DNA from: Brachypodium distachyon
Lineage: Eukaryota; Streptophyta; Magnoliopsida; Poales; Poaceae
Length of the DNA: 64,000 nucleotides
Assembly: GCF_000005505.3 (NCBI RefSeq)
Contig: NC_016134.3
Span: forward strand, 29,463,584 to 29,527,583
Direction: 5' to 3'
Both the position numbers and the translations under genes were made by a program. The notes beneath the pieces were generated by a model. That model had not been told where the DNA came from. It saw only the letters and a program-made list of their open reading frames with translations, and did not search any database. Shown here piece after piece: positions 10,839 through 22,346 of the stretch (the first letter of the stretch is position 1; each line of letters opens with the position of its first letter).

Positions 10839-12344
10839 CTAGCCTTTCTTGAGAGACACGAGCGTCCCAAAGAGGCCGAGGGCTCCAGCAATGGTGGTGA
10901 CCACGGTGACGATTTTTCCCCAGTGATTGAAGAAAAACTTGTGCGCGTTGACCCGAACCGGCCTTCCTTTATCATACATGGAAAGTTTTATCATCACATC
11001 CCAGTAGCAGGGCCCTTTGCGCAGGTGTTTGCCAACAGTGGTGAAGAATTGGAGCGCCTCCTTGTTGGTGAGCCCGACTCCATCTCCTGTTGTCAGAAGA
11101 TCCCTGGCTCGCAGCTCCTGCACGTCCTCTTCACGTTCCACAAACATGGCAAGGAGGAGGAGGTATGAGCATACCGCAGAATTCTGATAGTATGTATATT
11201 CATCCTCCCCACTGTCGTCAAAGAAATCTGGGTTAGTGCATAGCTCGAACGCCGCCATGTTGACGAGCCTGGCAGCAGCCGTCTCGTTCAGGTACATCGG
11301 CGGCAGGCAAAGCTTGCCGTGGATGGGACCTGTTGGGACGGCCAAGTCCATGTACCCTTCTGTTTTGCTGGGTGTTATCTTGACGCCCATCTCCGCGAGC
11401 TTTGTGGCAGTGAAAGAAGTGCCAATTAATTTCTTGAGTTTATTGGCTGAGGCGGGCTTATATACTCCGCTTCCTTTTACCATGTAGTAGCGGTAAAGGC
11501 CAAGGAGATGCGGCGGCGTGTAACCATCCCACGCAAAATCTTGGCCTTCAAATTCCTCCTTGGTGCTTTGGAAACCGACTCTGATGCAAACAATGAACTC
11601 CTTGACGAGCCCCGGGCGAACTAAATCAACGAGGGTATCAACCACCGGCCAAGGAAGCTGGTTCTCCAGCAGCAGGATGTCGTTGTCGATATCTAGCTGG
11701 TTGGATTTGAAAAAGCTGAGCAGCCAGGTATCCATCTCGTCTTCGTCGACATACCATAACATATACTGCACCAAGAAGCAAGCATCATAGAACATCATAG
11801 GCCAGAAGTCGTCGTCGACGATACCTGCCATCGCTTCCTTGTGGTAGAGAAGGCGCACAACGTGTGCGACGGAGACCACCGCATCGTACAGCTCCTGGAC
11901 GGGGCGGCGCGAGAGCTTGATGCAGCGGTATGCAGCCAGATGCTTAGCCTTCTCCGCGGGCTGCAGGTGGCATCGGTAGTGGTGGTACGGGCCGATGGCG
12001 ATGGTCAGAGGGACGGTGTACCGATCGTCGAGATCCACTATGCTTCGAGGGTACATGTGGATCTTCGTTAGTATCATGTCGATGTCGTCGCCGAACGCTC
12101 GTGCTGATTTCTCAAACACAACAATGGGGCTCCCGTAGTTGGGTGTGGCTGCAGCGGCATACTCAACCAGCTCCTGCTGCAGCTGCCCTCCGCTAGAACT
12201 ACTAGTGCTAGTGCTAGGTTGTACAAGTGTTTGGAAACATGACGACATCTCGGTGGACACAGCTGGGAGACCAGGAACCCATGAAGCAGGTTCCGAGGAC
12301 CAATAACCGGCCTGGAACTGATCGCGCCATGCTTGTTCCATCAT
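10839..12344 (-). CDS. DUF247 family protein (PF03140), single exon, 501 aa
   Basis: Plant-specific DUF247 protein of unknown biochemical function, intact from ATG (12344) to TAG. A variable, Ser/Gln-rich N-terminus (residues 1-75) precedes the family core. The hallmark IGPYHH is at residues 117-122, followed by the K/L-rich segment typical of the family. The protein ends with a single hydrophobic segment (about 478-497) and a Lys-Lys-Gly tail, the usual DUF247 membrane anchor. Length is normal for the family (about 450-550 aa). In ryegrass, DUF247 genes at the S and Z loci are linked to self-incompatibility, but most members are not, and nothing here supports that role. It sits alone between RLK-A and RLK-B on the opposite strand and could be an independent tandem-prone accessory gene. 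Confidence 0.88.
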   Translation of the reverse strand: MMEQAWRDQFQAGYWSSEPASWVPGLPAVSTEMSSCFQTLVQPSTSTSSSSGGQLQQELVEYAAAATPNYGSPIVVFEKSARAFGDDIDMILTKIHMYPRSIVDLDDRYTVPLTIAIGPYHHYRCHLQPAEKAKHLAAYRCIKLSRRPVQELYDAVVSVAHVVRLLYHKEAMAGIVDDDFWPMMFYDACFLVQYMLWYVDEDEMDTWLLSFFKSNQLDIDNDILLLENQLPWPVVDTLVDLVRPGLVKEFIVCIRVGFQSTKEEFEGQDFAWDGYTPPHLLGLYRYYMVKGSGVYKPASANKLKKLIGTSFTATKLAEMGVKITPSKTEGYMDLAVPTGPIHGKLCLPPMYLNETAAARLVNMAAFELCTNPDFFDDSGEDEYTYYQNSAVCSYLLLLAMFVEREEDVQELRARDLLTTGDGVGLTNKEALQFFTTVGKHLRKGPCYWDVMIKLSMYDKGRPVRVNAHKFFFNHWGKIVTVVTTIAGALGLFGTLVSLKKG

Positions 12345-12460
12345 GCTAGCTCGTCCTCCCGATCGAGGGGGTCGGAAGAATTTGGAATTAAACTAGCTCT
12401 AATGTCAAGAGAAAGGATTGCAATATATGCATGCCTTGGGCAGAAGAAGCATACTTCTCC

Positions 12461-12470
12461 TCTTATAGCC
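12461..12470 (-). promoter_or_regulatory. TATA box of the DUF247 gene
   Basis: On the - strand this reads ggctataaga, about 120 nt upstream of the start codon. It is the best TATA candidate in the upstream region. Confidence 0.5.
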
Positions 12471-13554
12471 AGCCCAACCAGGTAGCCGCTTTAATCTATT
12501 CTGTATGTTCGTGGTCAGGTCCGAATTCGGCCTTCCACCGACGGATGCATAGCCATGGCTCTACTGTTGCCATGGTAAAAAGGTGTATCCTGTTCATCCT
12601 TAATTTGGTCCTTCTCTCAAGATGTACGTACATGAAAAACAGACAAATGTCAACAGATTCCTACCTAATCCTTCTGTTGTAATTTGGCATATTGTAAGAC
12701 AGGTAACTAATTAATAGTACAATGTGGTACGTAGTACGTAGAAGATGAAGGCATTCTGTCATTTCATCAGTTGCGCTAGCTAGCTCTTCCCTAATTTTGG
12801 AACAAGCTGACAAAACGGCTAACTAGATGCATGGCACGTCGAGTAAGAATATATATGGAGCTGATCTGGATAGGTTAATATGAAGAAGCATCATACTTGG
12901 GCCAGCGAGTCAATTTATAAAACCAGCTAGCTGCATTTGATGCTATTAAACGGTTAGATGGTCCGTAAGGCATGTGAAGAACAGCTAACAACTATCCAAA
13001 CTATGTTGCATTATAGTGAGAAAGCATGGATATAGTAATATTACTCACTAAACGATGTGTCGCATCTACTGGTGTGACCTGATCCTTGGAAACCAGCCAA
13101 ATTTGATGCGACACAAGTTGAGATGCCACATATAATATGGTTGTTTCAGCGATCGATGAGATATACGACGAGCGGCCGCCATAATATATATAGTAAAATA
13201 GCTCTTCTACACACAAAAAGGCAGAATAGCCCATGTTCCATCGTGCCCCAGTTTCAAGTAAGGCAAGCAGAAACAGTAGTTAGACAAGAATTAATAAATG
13301 ATATTTAGACTAGCAAACAAATCATTAGAGCAGAAACAAAAATTGTTAAAATGGCAGGAAAATTGCTAGGCAGCAGCAAATAACGTTAATTACACAGAAG
13401 AAAATCATTAGACCAGCAGGAAACTATTGTTAGAGCATGAAAACAAATGTTTGTCAGAAAAGTAAAATGGTTGGACCAGCAGGGAAAAATCCTTAGAGAA
13501 CCAAAAAATAAATATTAGATCAGGAAGAAAGATGGACTGTGACGCCCTAGAGAT
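12471..13554. other. Intergenic, no supported gene
   Basis: AT-rich DNA. A purine-rich stretch (13310-13530) has loosely repeated 'ttagaccagcagg/aacaaa' phrases. No gene signal. Confidence 0.4.
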
Positions 13555-14400
13555 GCTGATGACACAATTACTTAATTTTTTGGAACATGGCCTAGAGAGG
13601 AGCAGTTAGTATGAAGTTAATTCTCAGCATTTTTTAACAACTCTCTGGTCTCAAAATTAACTTTCATAAGAGTGAAATCTTCTGTTTTGATTAAACCAAT
13701 GAGGAAGCTAGCTATTGGCATCTTTTGGGGTGTGAATCGGGAACACTGACTTTTCACTATCTTGGTATCCCTATTCATTATCGGAAGTTGCTCAACAAAG
13801 TGGAAACTTGTTGAGGATCGATTTGAAGAAGTTGGGTTGTTGGCAGGGTAAACAGCTCTCTTATGAAGATCGGCTTACGCTGATTAATTTTGTGCTCAAC
13901 GTTATGTCTATGTTTATGTTTGTCTTTTCTCGAACTGCGCATCGGGGTTCGTAAGAGATTAGATTTTAACCGATCCCATTTCCTTTGGCAATCTAATGGC
14001 ATATATAAGCGCAAATACAGATTGACAAAATGAAACATTATTTGTTGTCCAAAGGATAAGTGTGTTGTCGGTATTGAGCTTGTAGAGATTAAAAATGAGT
14101 GTTTACCCAACAAGTGGTTGTTTAAACTCCTAAATGATCGAGGAAGGTGTGTGGCAAGAGTTACTACGTAATAAATACTGCATACCAACACCCTTTGGCA
14201 TGTTAAAAGTCCTACTTCTGACTCCACTTTTTGGAAAGGTAGAGTCAAAGAAGAGTTTTTTAGTCAGGGTATATATGTTACGTTTGTCCCTGGCTACAGA
14301 AAGGACATACCATTTTGGCAAGAAACCTGGCTCGGGGGGTTTGCTTTCGCCCATCAGTATCGGATTGTACAACAGAAAAACGTGAAAATACAAATATTTT
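13555..14400 (+). mobile_element. Degenerate LINE (non-LTR) reverse transcriptase remnant
   Basis: Conceptual translation in shifting frames shows L1-type RT landmarks in the correct order: ADDTI (13555, the catalytic Asp pair), SGLKINFHKSE (13644), FHYLGIPIHYRK (about 13751), a stretch like VWQELLRNKY (about 14148), and a zf-RVT-like segment with FWQETWLGG (about 14310). Frameshifts and stops are frequent, so this is an old fragment. No poly-A tail or target duplication is seen. Confidence 0.7.
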
Positions 14401-14404
14401 TCAC

Positions 14405-14545
14405 ACCATCCAAAATACGTACTAAGAGCTGAGAGAGCACCGGAAGACACAAATATTAGCATGCCTGCATCTGCTCCAGAAATCAATCAATTAAGGAGTA
14501 ATGCCGCAGCCGAAACCTACATCAAAACCATGGAGCGTTGATCAT
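14405..14545. repeat. Dispersed repeat, copy 1 (copy 2 at 40690-40825)
   Basis: Shares 'gagctgagagagcacc..aagacacaaa', 'tctgctcca', 'aattaaggag' and 'tggagcgttgatca' with 40690-40825. Each copy is followed some distance later by a 'gggctgcacnccaggctgaggcc' motif (14624 and about 41423). The family is unknown to me. Confidence 0.6.
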
Positions 14546-15025
14546 GTACTGCCACCAATAATTAAGGGGGAGTTTGCATTTCCAGATGAAGGCCAGGTCA
14601 GGACCAGCCATATTGATAGGATGGGCTGCACTCCAGGCTGAGGCCGAAGTTTTCGATGGTATAAGGCCGAAATGTTTTTCTATAACCCAGGGCATGGCCC
14701 CATTATTTTTTCCTTTTTATACTACAAGACGCCGGCGCCAAGTGAACATAATAAGATTTGAGTTATCTTCCACGCTTGTTTTAAGCATGGCTTTAGTTGT
14801 AGTATTTTGTTCTCAAATTTGATTATGAATTTATTGCTCGTCCATATTGTTAGCATTAATTTCGGAGTTCCATTTGCATGATTTAGTTCTTTTTGCATGT
14901 AGTTTGGGAGTTCCTTTTTGGGCTAAAGAGCAAACGAGACAAGATGCAGAGGGCCGGGGAGACATCGATGTGCCGTGAGAAGCGGTGTGGGCGCTGTTCC
15001 CTGCTGGAGAGATTACAGGAGCTAA
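14546..15025. other. Intergenic, no supported gene
   Basis: Holds the ggctgcactccaggctgaggcc motif shared with about 41423. The only open frames are short and unconvincing. Confidence 0.35.
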
Positions 15026-15373
15026 GGGTCTGTTTGGTTGCTACCATGAGCAACATGTCTGAGAATTTCATGTCTGAGAATGGCCCGAGTCCATTTCACA
15101 AATTGCTTGGTCAGGCACATGCAAAATAGAGCGATGTGTTTAGTTGCTAACCTGAGCAACATGCATGTGTGGCTAAAACTCCAAGCCTTATTTGGACGAA
15201 TCATCTGCGTGTGAGTATGTTCACCACTTGTTACATGTGACGAGGTTACCTTTCATCAACATTAATGAATACTAATACCAAGTCGAATATTAAAATCTCA
15301 GGGTTGCAACCAAACAAAACTCAGGCTAGTCACAGGCTAGGCATTTTGAGTCAGGCAGCAACCAAACAGGCCC
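15026..15373. mobile_element. Tourist-like (PIF/Harbinger) MITE, TSD TAA
   Basis: Terminal inverted repeats gggtctgtttggttgct (left) and agcaaccaaacaggccc (right) differ at one position. They are flanked by TAA on both sides (15023-15025 and 15374-15376). The 348-bp element has no coding capacity, as expected for a MITE. Confidence 0.85.
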
Positions 15374-15466
15374 TAATAGACTTGAGTATGTTGTGTGGCC
15401 GAATCGTTAGGATTTGGAGAGAATCCAGGGATGACGAGGATTGAGGTTGAGTACTAATTAATGCTT

Positions 15467-17889
15467 TTTTTTTTGGCAAAAGGAGATTTTATTACAATTT
15501 CATAAACATGTCACTAACAACAATGTGCAAACCTGCACATTTAGAGAGCTGATAACAGCTTTTACAGGGCAAGATGAAGAATTATGTGCTAACCCTGCAC
15601 AACTATAAAAGCAAGCATGAACATTGTGGATTTTGTAAGCATCATGTGCTTGCCTGTGAGCAATACTGTTGTTTTCTCTTCTAATATTGATAACTCTTGC
15701 ATCCAAATTTTGAATATAACTGAGAATCTGGTGCAGATTTGGTCTTATAGACCAATGTCCTGGATGCTTGATCGACCTTTTAGCTTCAGCAAGGATATGG
15801 CTATCAGTTAAGAAATTCGGCTGATGAACTCTCATGGCTGCTCCAATCTGTGTTGCCAGCTCCAGCGCTTGAGCCTCCGCTTCAAGTGCTGATCCTGCAA
15901 AAGAAGAAGCCTCCACGAAGACAGCGTACTTTTGATCACCTCCAATCCAATGCATAAAGATACCAATGCCTGCTTTACTCTTTGTACCTGCAAGAAAAGA
16001 CACATTTGGGGACAAATTTGAAGCCGGGAGCTTCCAAGCTGCATCAGAAAAAATATTAGGTCCTTCAGCCATGCGATGCTTGTGAAACTGAAAAGAAATT
16101 GGTGACACATTTTCCTGCACAGGAATTGGATTGCCTTGCCTTCGCTCATCAATGTTTTCACCTGTATTCAATAAAGCACTAGTGGCAAAAAGAACCTGCA
16201 AGGGGTTTTTATCTTTCCTTTTGAAAACAAAGATCATTTCTAGATTTCCAAATATTCCAAAGTGTTATGAAGATGAGAGCAACAGAACCATCTGATTTGT
16301 GAGTGTCCATCATGTGATGTATGGCATCCTCGGTTTGGTAGATTCCCTGTTGTTGGATGAGCCCTTCAATTCGCAAACCTAGAGGGGAAGCAAACCAAAC
16401 TGCATGCACAAACTTACAGTCAAAAAATAGGTGAAAATCAGTCTCTTCCTTTCCACACCTCACACGTCTAGGATCAATATGGTTTGATCTAGCCGATGCC
16501 CTGACTCCGGTGGGAATAGCTTTTCTAAGAAGTCTCCATCCAAAAACCTGCACTCTTGGAGGCATTTGATTATTTTTCCAAATAGTTTGTATCATGTTCC
16601 GCACTTGAATAGAGAGACCAGATTGATTACCTGCACGCAACCGTAAAAGGAGGGATGGAAATTTTGGTAGGCACTTTTAGTAGAACAAATTCCTGAGGGA
16701 GTGTACTTCCAAACAAGGATGTCATCATTGTCATTATTGAGAACAGGGATTTGGGCAATTAAATTAGCATTCTCAAAACAAAACAGATTAGTGATAAGAG
16801 GCATATTCCAGTTTTTTGTTCCAGGAATCCAAAGATCGAAGATGGAAGCTGGATAGTTGTAGCTGGGATTTTGAATATTAAGCTTATCATGAATGTTTTC
16901 CCAAAACTGTACCAGGGGGGAGACCAAATGGAGGAGTTACCATTAGAAATTTGTAGAGTGGTGGCGTTGATGAGGGGTTCTCTAACTTTCAGAATGGCTG
17001 TCTAGAAAACAGATTTTGAAATATTTTTTGGGGCTTTACAAAAGGAGGTATTAGGAAAATATTTGGATTTAAGTACTTTGAAAGTGATGCTATCTGGAGA
17101 GGTGACAATATTCCAAGCAGCATTAAGAAGCAAAGCTTTTTTGACAGCCTCGAGATTTCTGATACCCAAACCTCCTCCTTTCTTAGATTTAGAAATCTCA
17201 GTCCAGGCTTTCAAATAAAGCGGTCTAGGGTGAGTATCGTGTTGAATACCTGTCCACCAGAAGTCCCTTATGACCGCATTCATCTTGTTTAACAACTTCT
17301 TGGAGAAAAGAGTATTAGACATGTAATAAACGGGCAAGGAAGAGAAAACCGATTTGATAAGAATTAATCTACCAGCATGCGAGAGTTTATTTGCCTTAGC
17401 AATTTAGTTTAGACTTTAATTTATCAAGGACAAAAGCATAAGCATTAGATCTGTTTTTTGCAGGCATTATGAGAGGGTGACCCAAATGAGTAGTGTGATT
17501 GTCCATGTTTACGACTCTAAAAATCCTCTTGACATCATCTTTCTGGGCATCAGTAACATTTTTACTAAAGAGAATTGAAGATTTAGACCAGTTAGGGGTC
17601 TGACCTGATAAGCTACAGAAATCTTGAATACTATTCCAAATGACTGAAGCCTCTGTCTGATTCGCTTGTCCACAAACAATCAAGTCATCTGCAAAAATAA
17701 GAGAATATACAGGTGGAGAGTTGGGGCCTAGAACAATTCCTTGAAGATTTTTCCTTTGCATTTCTTCCTGCAGTTTGGCTGCTAACTCATTGATTGCTAT
17801 AACAAATACGTAAGGAGATAAAGGGCAACCTTGTCTGATACCACGCTGACCCTTAAATCTACCATGATGATTTCCATTTATAATAACAG
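15467..17889 (-). mobile_element. 5'-truncated L1-type LINE with poly-A tail and 14-bp TSD
   Basis: On the - strand the translation gives RT motif GIRQGCPLSPYVFV (near 17860), the catalytic FADDLI (about 17690), the RT thumb/connection region, a zf-RVT domain (about 16400-16600) and an RNase H domain (ISDAAWK.. to ..NSIAHRQAHD, about 15640-16060). The 5' half (endonuclease and ORF1) is missing. A run of T (15465-15474) is the poly-A tail read from the other strand. Target duplications actaattaatgctt lie at 15453-15466 and 17890-17903. The frame is broken, for example by a small deletion near 17395 and a shift near 17000, so it is inactive. Confidence 0.88.
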
Positions 17890-17903
17890 ACTAATTAATG
17901 CTT

Positions 17904-18700
17904 GAGTTTAGGGATTAGTGGCCTACACTGGCTACTATATATATGCAGCCTGACACAAGGGGATCTTACCACCGTGTAAATTGTGTAAATTGGACCCTTA
18001 CATATTAACTAAGCTTCAATTTACACAATTGTCAAACTGAATTGTACTAGTGAACTTATTCTATAATTTAGTGTGTAAAAATAACCATGAAAGGAAAAAA
18101 TACTGCTGATTATCCAAACGGCAAACAGTAAGCAAACGGATTAATTGGCGTCAATGTTACGTAAGCAACTAAGAGTTGAAAAAAGGAACCAGCTGCAGAA
18201 AGAGAAAATGGAGAAGACAAGACAAAAGATCCCCGATTCCCAAGCATCTTGTTCCTCAGGGAACCCAGCGAACAGTTGATCCTATTCCTAGGCAGCTTCG
18301 AGGGAAGCTCCAGCTCCATCCCGTCACTTGACATGAAGCCACCAACCAACCATGGCCCCTTGTACTGCCGTGCTGTTCACATGCATTTTGTCCTTGTGAA
18401 CCAATACATCGAGACGAGACCGAGAATGGCCATTCCTGCTACATTCATGGAACGGTGACTCGGAAAGTCAGAATCATGCAAGTGGCCTGTACTAGTATGT
18501 ATGTACGCATGCATCTCCAAGATTGGATTACGGCCGAAATGCAGCACGAGGCTTAGCTTGACTGGCGGCTAGCTTGGCTGGCAACTGGCATTATCTTTTT
18601 TACACACCAATCATGACCCCGTGCAGCAAATTGCCTGAAGAAAGTAAAGCAGCATTATTATCTGAAAAAACAGTTAATCAACCACTGCTGCAGGAGCCGC
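17904..18700. other. Upstream region of RLK-B, duplicated at 29490-29850
   Basis: From about 18240 this aligns with 29490 onward (agctgatcctaggcagcttc, agggaagctccag, and so on), marking the left part of the B+C / D+E block duplication. No coding signal. Confidence 0.5.
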
Positions 18701-18712
18701 CGGAACCAGCAG

Positions 18713-18720
18713 CTATAAAT
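18713..18720 (+). promoter_or_regulatory. Putative TATA box of RLK-B
   Basis: Ctataaat is conserved at the paralogous position upstream of RLK-D (29869). A GT splice donor at 18829 (gagct|gtaagc), also conserved in D, would start a 5'UTR intron ending just before the ATG at 20473. This is an inference from conservation. Confidence 0.5.
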
Positions 18721-19124
18721 CGAGGAAACGTTTGGGTCTTCAGTAAGCAACAGCACGCTAGTCTCCTCATCCTTCGTTGATTGCTCAGCCCTTGATTGAT
18801 CTCTTCGCCCTACTGGAACTATCGAGCTGTAAGCATCTCGGTCGGTCATCTTGTTTGTATATTTATATGCTTTTCCATCTCCATTTAATCTATGTGTTCC
18901 CGGCTGCAATTTGTGATACTTGGGGAGTTGGGGCCTTTCTGATCTGATCAGAGTGCATCTCATCCTTGTCTGAAGGAACTTTATATTCTGCATTTTCCTT
19001 GAGGATATATAGTCTGAATTTCTTGAGAGAGAGAGAGAGAGCGCGATCGTGTCTTGTTCTTGCCACATCGTCGATCCTCCATGTAGGGCAAAACAGTGCA
19101 GGTTTCACATGTCAGTGAGGCTTA

Positions 19125-19288
19125 GGCTTAGTTTGGCCTTGTTGAATCATGTTGTGCTGAATTTATTTTATAATCTGTTCTGAGAAAATACACACAAAAC
19201 AGGCAAAAGTTGGTTAGCCAAACACAAAAAAAGATAAGCTGGTTTAAAAGTTGGATTATCATGATCCACCACAATGCCAAACTCACCC
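19125..19288. mobile_element. MITE (Tourist-like), TSD TTA, absent from the D paralog
   Basis: The left end ggcttagtttggcctt and right end aatgccaaactcaccc form imperfect inverted repeats flanked by TTA (19122-19124 and 19289-19291). The paralogous site near 30236 reads gaggcctagaaagataaactgg with no insertion, which gives a natural empty site. Confidence 0.75.
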
Positions 19289-20472
19289 TTAGAAAGATAA
19301 ACTGGATTCCATTTTTTTCCAACTCGTGAGGCTATTAATTTTGGTGAAATTTCGCTATGCCCCGGAATTTCAAACTAATTTAAGCCTAACCCAAAAAAAA
19401 GCTTATGTAAACTTGCTATATCCTAGAGTCCAGTATCTTGTTCTTATTTATTCAATGGGAACCCAGTAATTAACTTGTGCTGGACAAATCCTGCTACAGT
19501 TTCGATAAATTTTGGTGGAATTTCAAACATCCACCACTAATCGTTTCTGAAATTTCGATCATTTTGGTGGTTACCGAAATTTTACACCTAGTAAACCACC
19601 CTTCAAAATTGGACAGAGAGCTATCTGATTTGGTTTTGGAAAATCAGATTAGAGGGTATATCATGGTTGGTTTTTAATTTTGGAGGTTGTGGCCTAAGTA
19701 ACAAAGTTCAGATAATTGATTGTTAACATTAGTTTAAGCATGTGATCAATTAGTTCGACCACATTTTAATTAAGGCTAATGACGGTTGATTAGTAACCGA
19801 TGCCGCTTCATTATTCATTTATTCCCACGTTTTTCCTCTGTCTTTCTCCCGAACGGGCGCCTGTGCCCAAGTTACAGATGACTGTGCATGTACAGGGTCT
19901 CTTAGCAATGTATATATTCAACATCAATCAATGGAACAAGACATATTTCATTCTCAATCTCATTTACTCTCAACATTAATCTGATCATCTTCCACGTGTA
20001 TTATTTTGCTAGCAATAGATTACTGAATACTTCATCGATCTCACTTCTTGTTTCGCACTTGGGCCTGTGTATTTTATTATTCATACCAACAGATGAATAT
20101 GTGCAGTTCAAAATAAAACAGATGAATATGTGTATTAGCAACCAACATTTGTTTAACTTCTTGTTACGAGAAACATTCGATTAACCAAAATTTGTTTAAC
20201 TTCTTTTTGCGAGAAACATTCCATTAACTTTTGTGGGGTATTTTAACTGCACATCGCGTACAAATGCATCCGAGTATTTGTCACTTTCCCAGCCTTCTTC
20301 AAGAACATCCATGAACCTTAGCTAACATTAACATCTTTTCTCTGTAAAGACACATTAACAATGTAGTTAGTATAAATCTAAAATTTCCCTCCTTTATATT
20401 TGTCATTTCCCATTTTTAATAAAATTTTCCTTCTTTTTATCCATGGGTGATAAATATATATAGGAGCCAAGC

Positions 20473-22346
20473 ATGAAGGGTACGGCAATAATCAGATTAT
20501 TTGTCATGGTGCTCATAGCTTCATGCGCAAATGTTGTCACCTGGAACTCCTTGTCTGGAAATGAGACAGACCGTTGTCACTTAGTGAATTCAAGAAGGCG
20601 ATCAGTTTCGATCCGCAGCAAGCTTTGATGTCCAGGAATGACAGCATCCACTTCTGTAACTGGGAAGGTGTTCGTTGCACTTTGAAGAATCCACGCCGGG
20701 TCGCTTCTCTTGACCTTACAAACCGAGGTTTAGTTGGACAAATCTCTCCTTCGCTTGGAAACCTGTCATTCCTGCAAAACCTACTCCTGCCGAAAAATGC
20801 ATTCACTGCAGACATCCCTCCTTCCCTTGGTCACCTGCGTCGCCTTCGGCATCTCTACTTGACTAATAATACACTGCAAGGAAGGATACCAAACTTTGCA
20901 AACTGTTCATATCTCAAGGCCCTATGGCTAGATCGAAATAATCTAGTCGGACAAATCCATACAGAATGGCCTCCTAACCTTCAAGAGTTGCAACTTGCAA
21001 ATAACAATCTTAGTGGAACCATCCCTCCTTCTCTAGCCAACATCACCACGTTGGAAACTTTTCACTGCTCGTTGAATAATCTCGAGTGCAATGTTCCGGA
21101 TAGTTTCGCAAAGTTTTCCAGACTAAAGTACTTGCTTGTGAGTGCCAACAGGCTGACAGGTAGGTTTCAACAAGCCATCTTAAATATTTCTACTCTTGTT
21201 GATCTTGGTCTTGCTGCTAATCAAATAACTGGGGAGTTACCGTCTAATCTCGGCAACCATCTACCCAATCTCCACGGTCTCTTTTTAGCCGCTAACTTAT
21301 TCCAAGGGTATATCCCCAATTTGTTTATAAATGCTTCGAAGCTAACCCTTCTTGATATGTCAAGAAATAATTTGACAGGGGTGGTGCCAAGCTCCATTGG
21401 TAAACTAACCAAACTGTCCTGGTTGAATCTAGAGTTCAATAAACTCGAAACACATAACAAGCAAGATTGGGACTTCATGGAAAGCTTAGCCAATTGCACA
21501 GAGCTACGAATATTCTCGATGAGTGGAAATCGTCTTGAAGGCCATGTACCAGCTTCACAATGCGAATGGTTACCCCAAGTTTGGTTCCATTGGATGCACC
21601 TGGTATTCAGAAGGCAGACCTTTTGTTTCCTCAAGATGCTGTGGCCAACGGAAAGTAATTCACAGCGAGTCCGATGCTGCTGCAACCCAGCCATTTCATT
21701 TAGATGTATTTGCTAAGTTTTAGACTTCACTTGCGAGAAACAAGTCTAGTTACCGATGCTGCTGCAACCCAGCCATTTCATTTAGATGTATTTGCTATGT
21801 TTTAGACTTTAGTTGCGTCCCCATCATGCAGGAAGTGGCTCCAAGGCTGCATGAAATTAAGGAGTCATATATCAGAGGGTACCAAGGTACACACTAGTTT
21901 GGTCTTTGGTGCTGGTTTAACACCGGTTACACATTTTATTATTTGGGTTGCTTACTCCTCATTGTAATACTTCTAAATGATTGCAATTTTCGCCTGCAGC
22001 TCCCTAGCATCCGCATGGAACCCTTTGTGGATGAGTTTCATTCAGCATGTGGGGATGGTTTAGATTTTAGAAAACCTTCTGATGGTAACGATCATCAACT
22101 TCAATTGGAACACAGCATTGTCGCATTGAGGTGCAGCTAGTGTGTTTGTTGTTAAGGAAATTAAGTTTGTTCCCTCCACACAATGCTAATGGTTACCCCA
22201 AATTTGGTTCCATTGGATACACCTGGTATTCAAAAGGCAGACCTTTTGTTTCCTCAAGATGCTGTGTAGAATGGAAAATAATTCTCAGCGAGTCCAATGC
22301 TGCTGCAACCCAGCCATTTCATTTAGATGTATTTGCCAATTTTTAA
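20473..22346 (+). pseudogene. RLK-B: LRR receptor kinase pseudogene lacking the kinase domain
   Basis: Paralog of D. The start codon (20473) and signal peptide are present, but a 1-bp deletion at about 20573 (gaccgttgtc versus gaccggttgtc in D) shifts the frame. LRRs then run in an open frame to about 21556. There the gene jumps straight into 3'UTR-derived sequence, deleting the last LRRs, the membrane segment and nearly the whole kinase; the fused frame stops at 21716. Downstream is a second partial UTR copy (about 21749-21810), then the last about 70 nt of the kinase exon (21822-21895, CAGGAAGTGGCTCCAAGG..), then the normal 3'UTR with a third copy (about 22175-22345). It cannot encode a receptor kinase and at most makes a truncated LRR protein. 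Confidence 0.88.

Noticed and set aside
10839..12344. Self-incompatibility determinant
   Set aside because: DUF247 membership alone is insufficient: the S/Z loci have paired DUF247 genes plus a small stigma gene, and none of these is seen nearby.
20574..21716. RLK-B as a functional kinase-less receptor
   Set aside because: The open frame begins after a frameshift that removes it from the signal peptide, has no ATG at its start and ends in UTR-derived residues.
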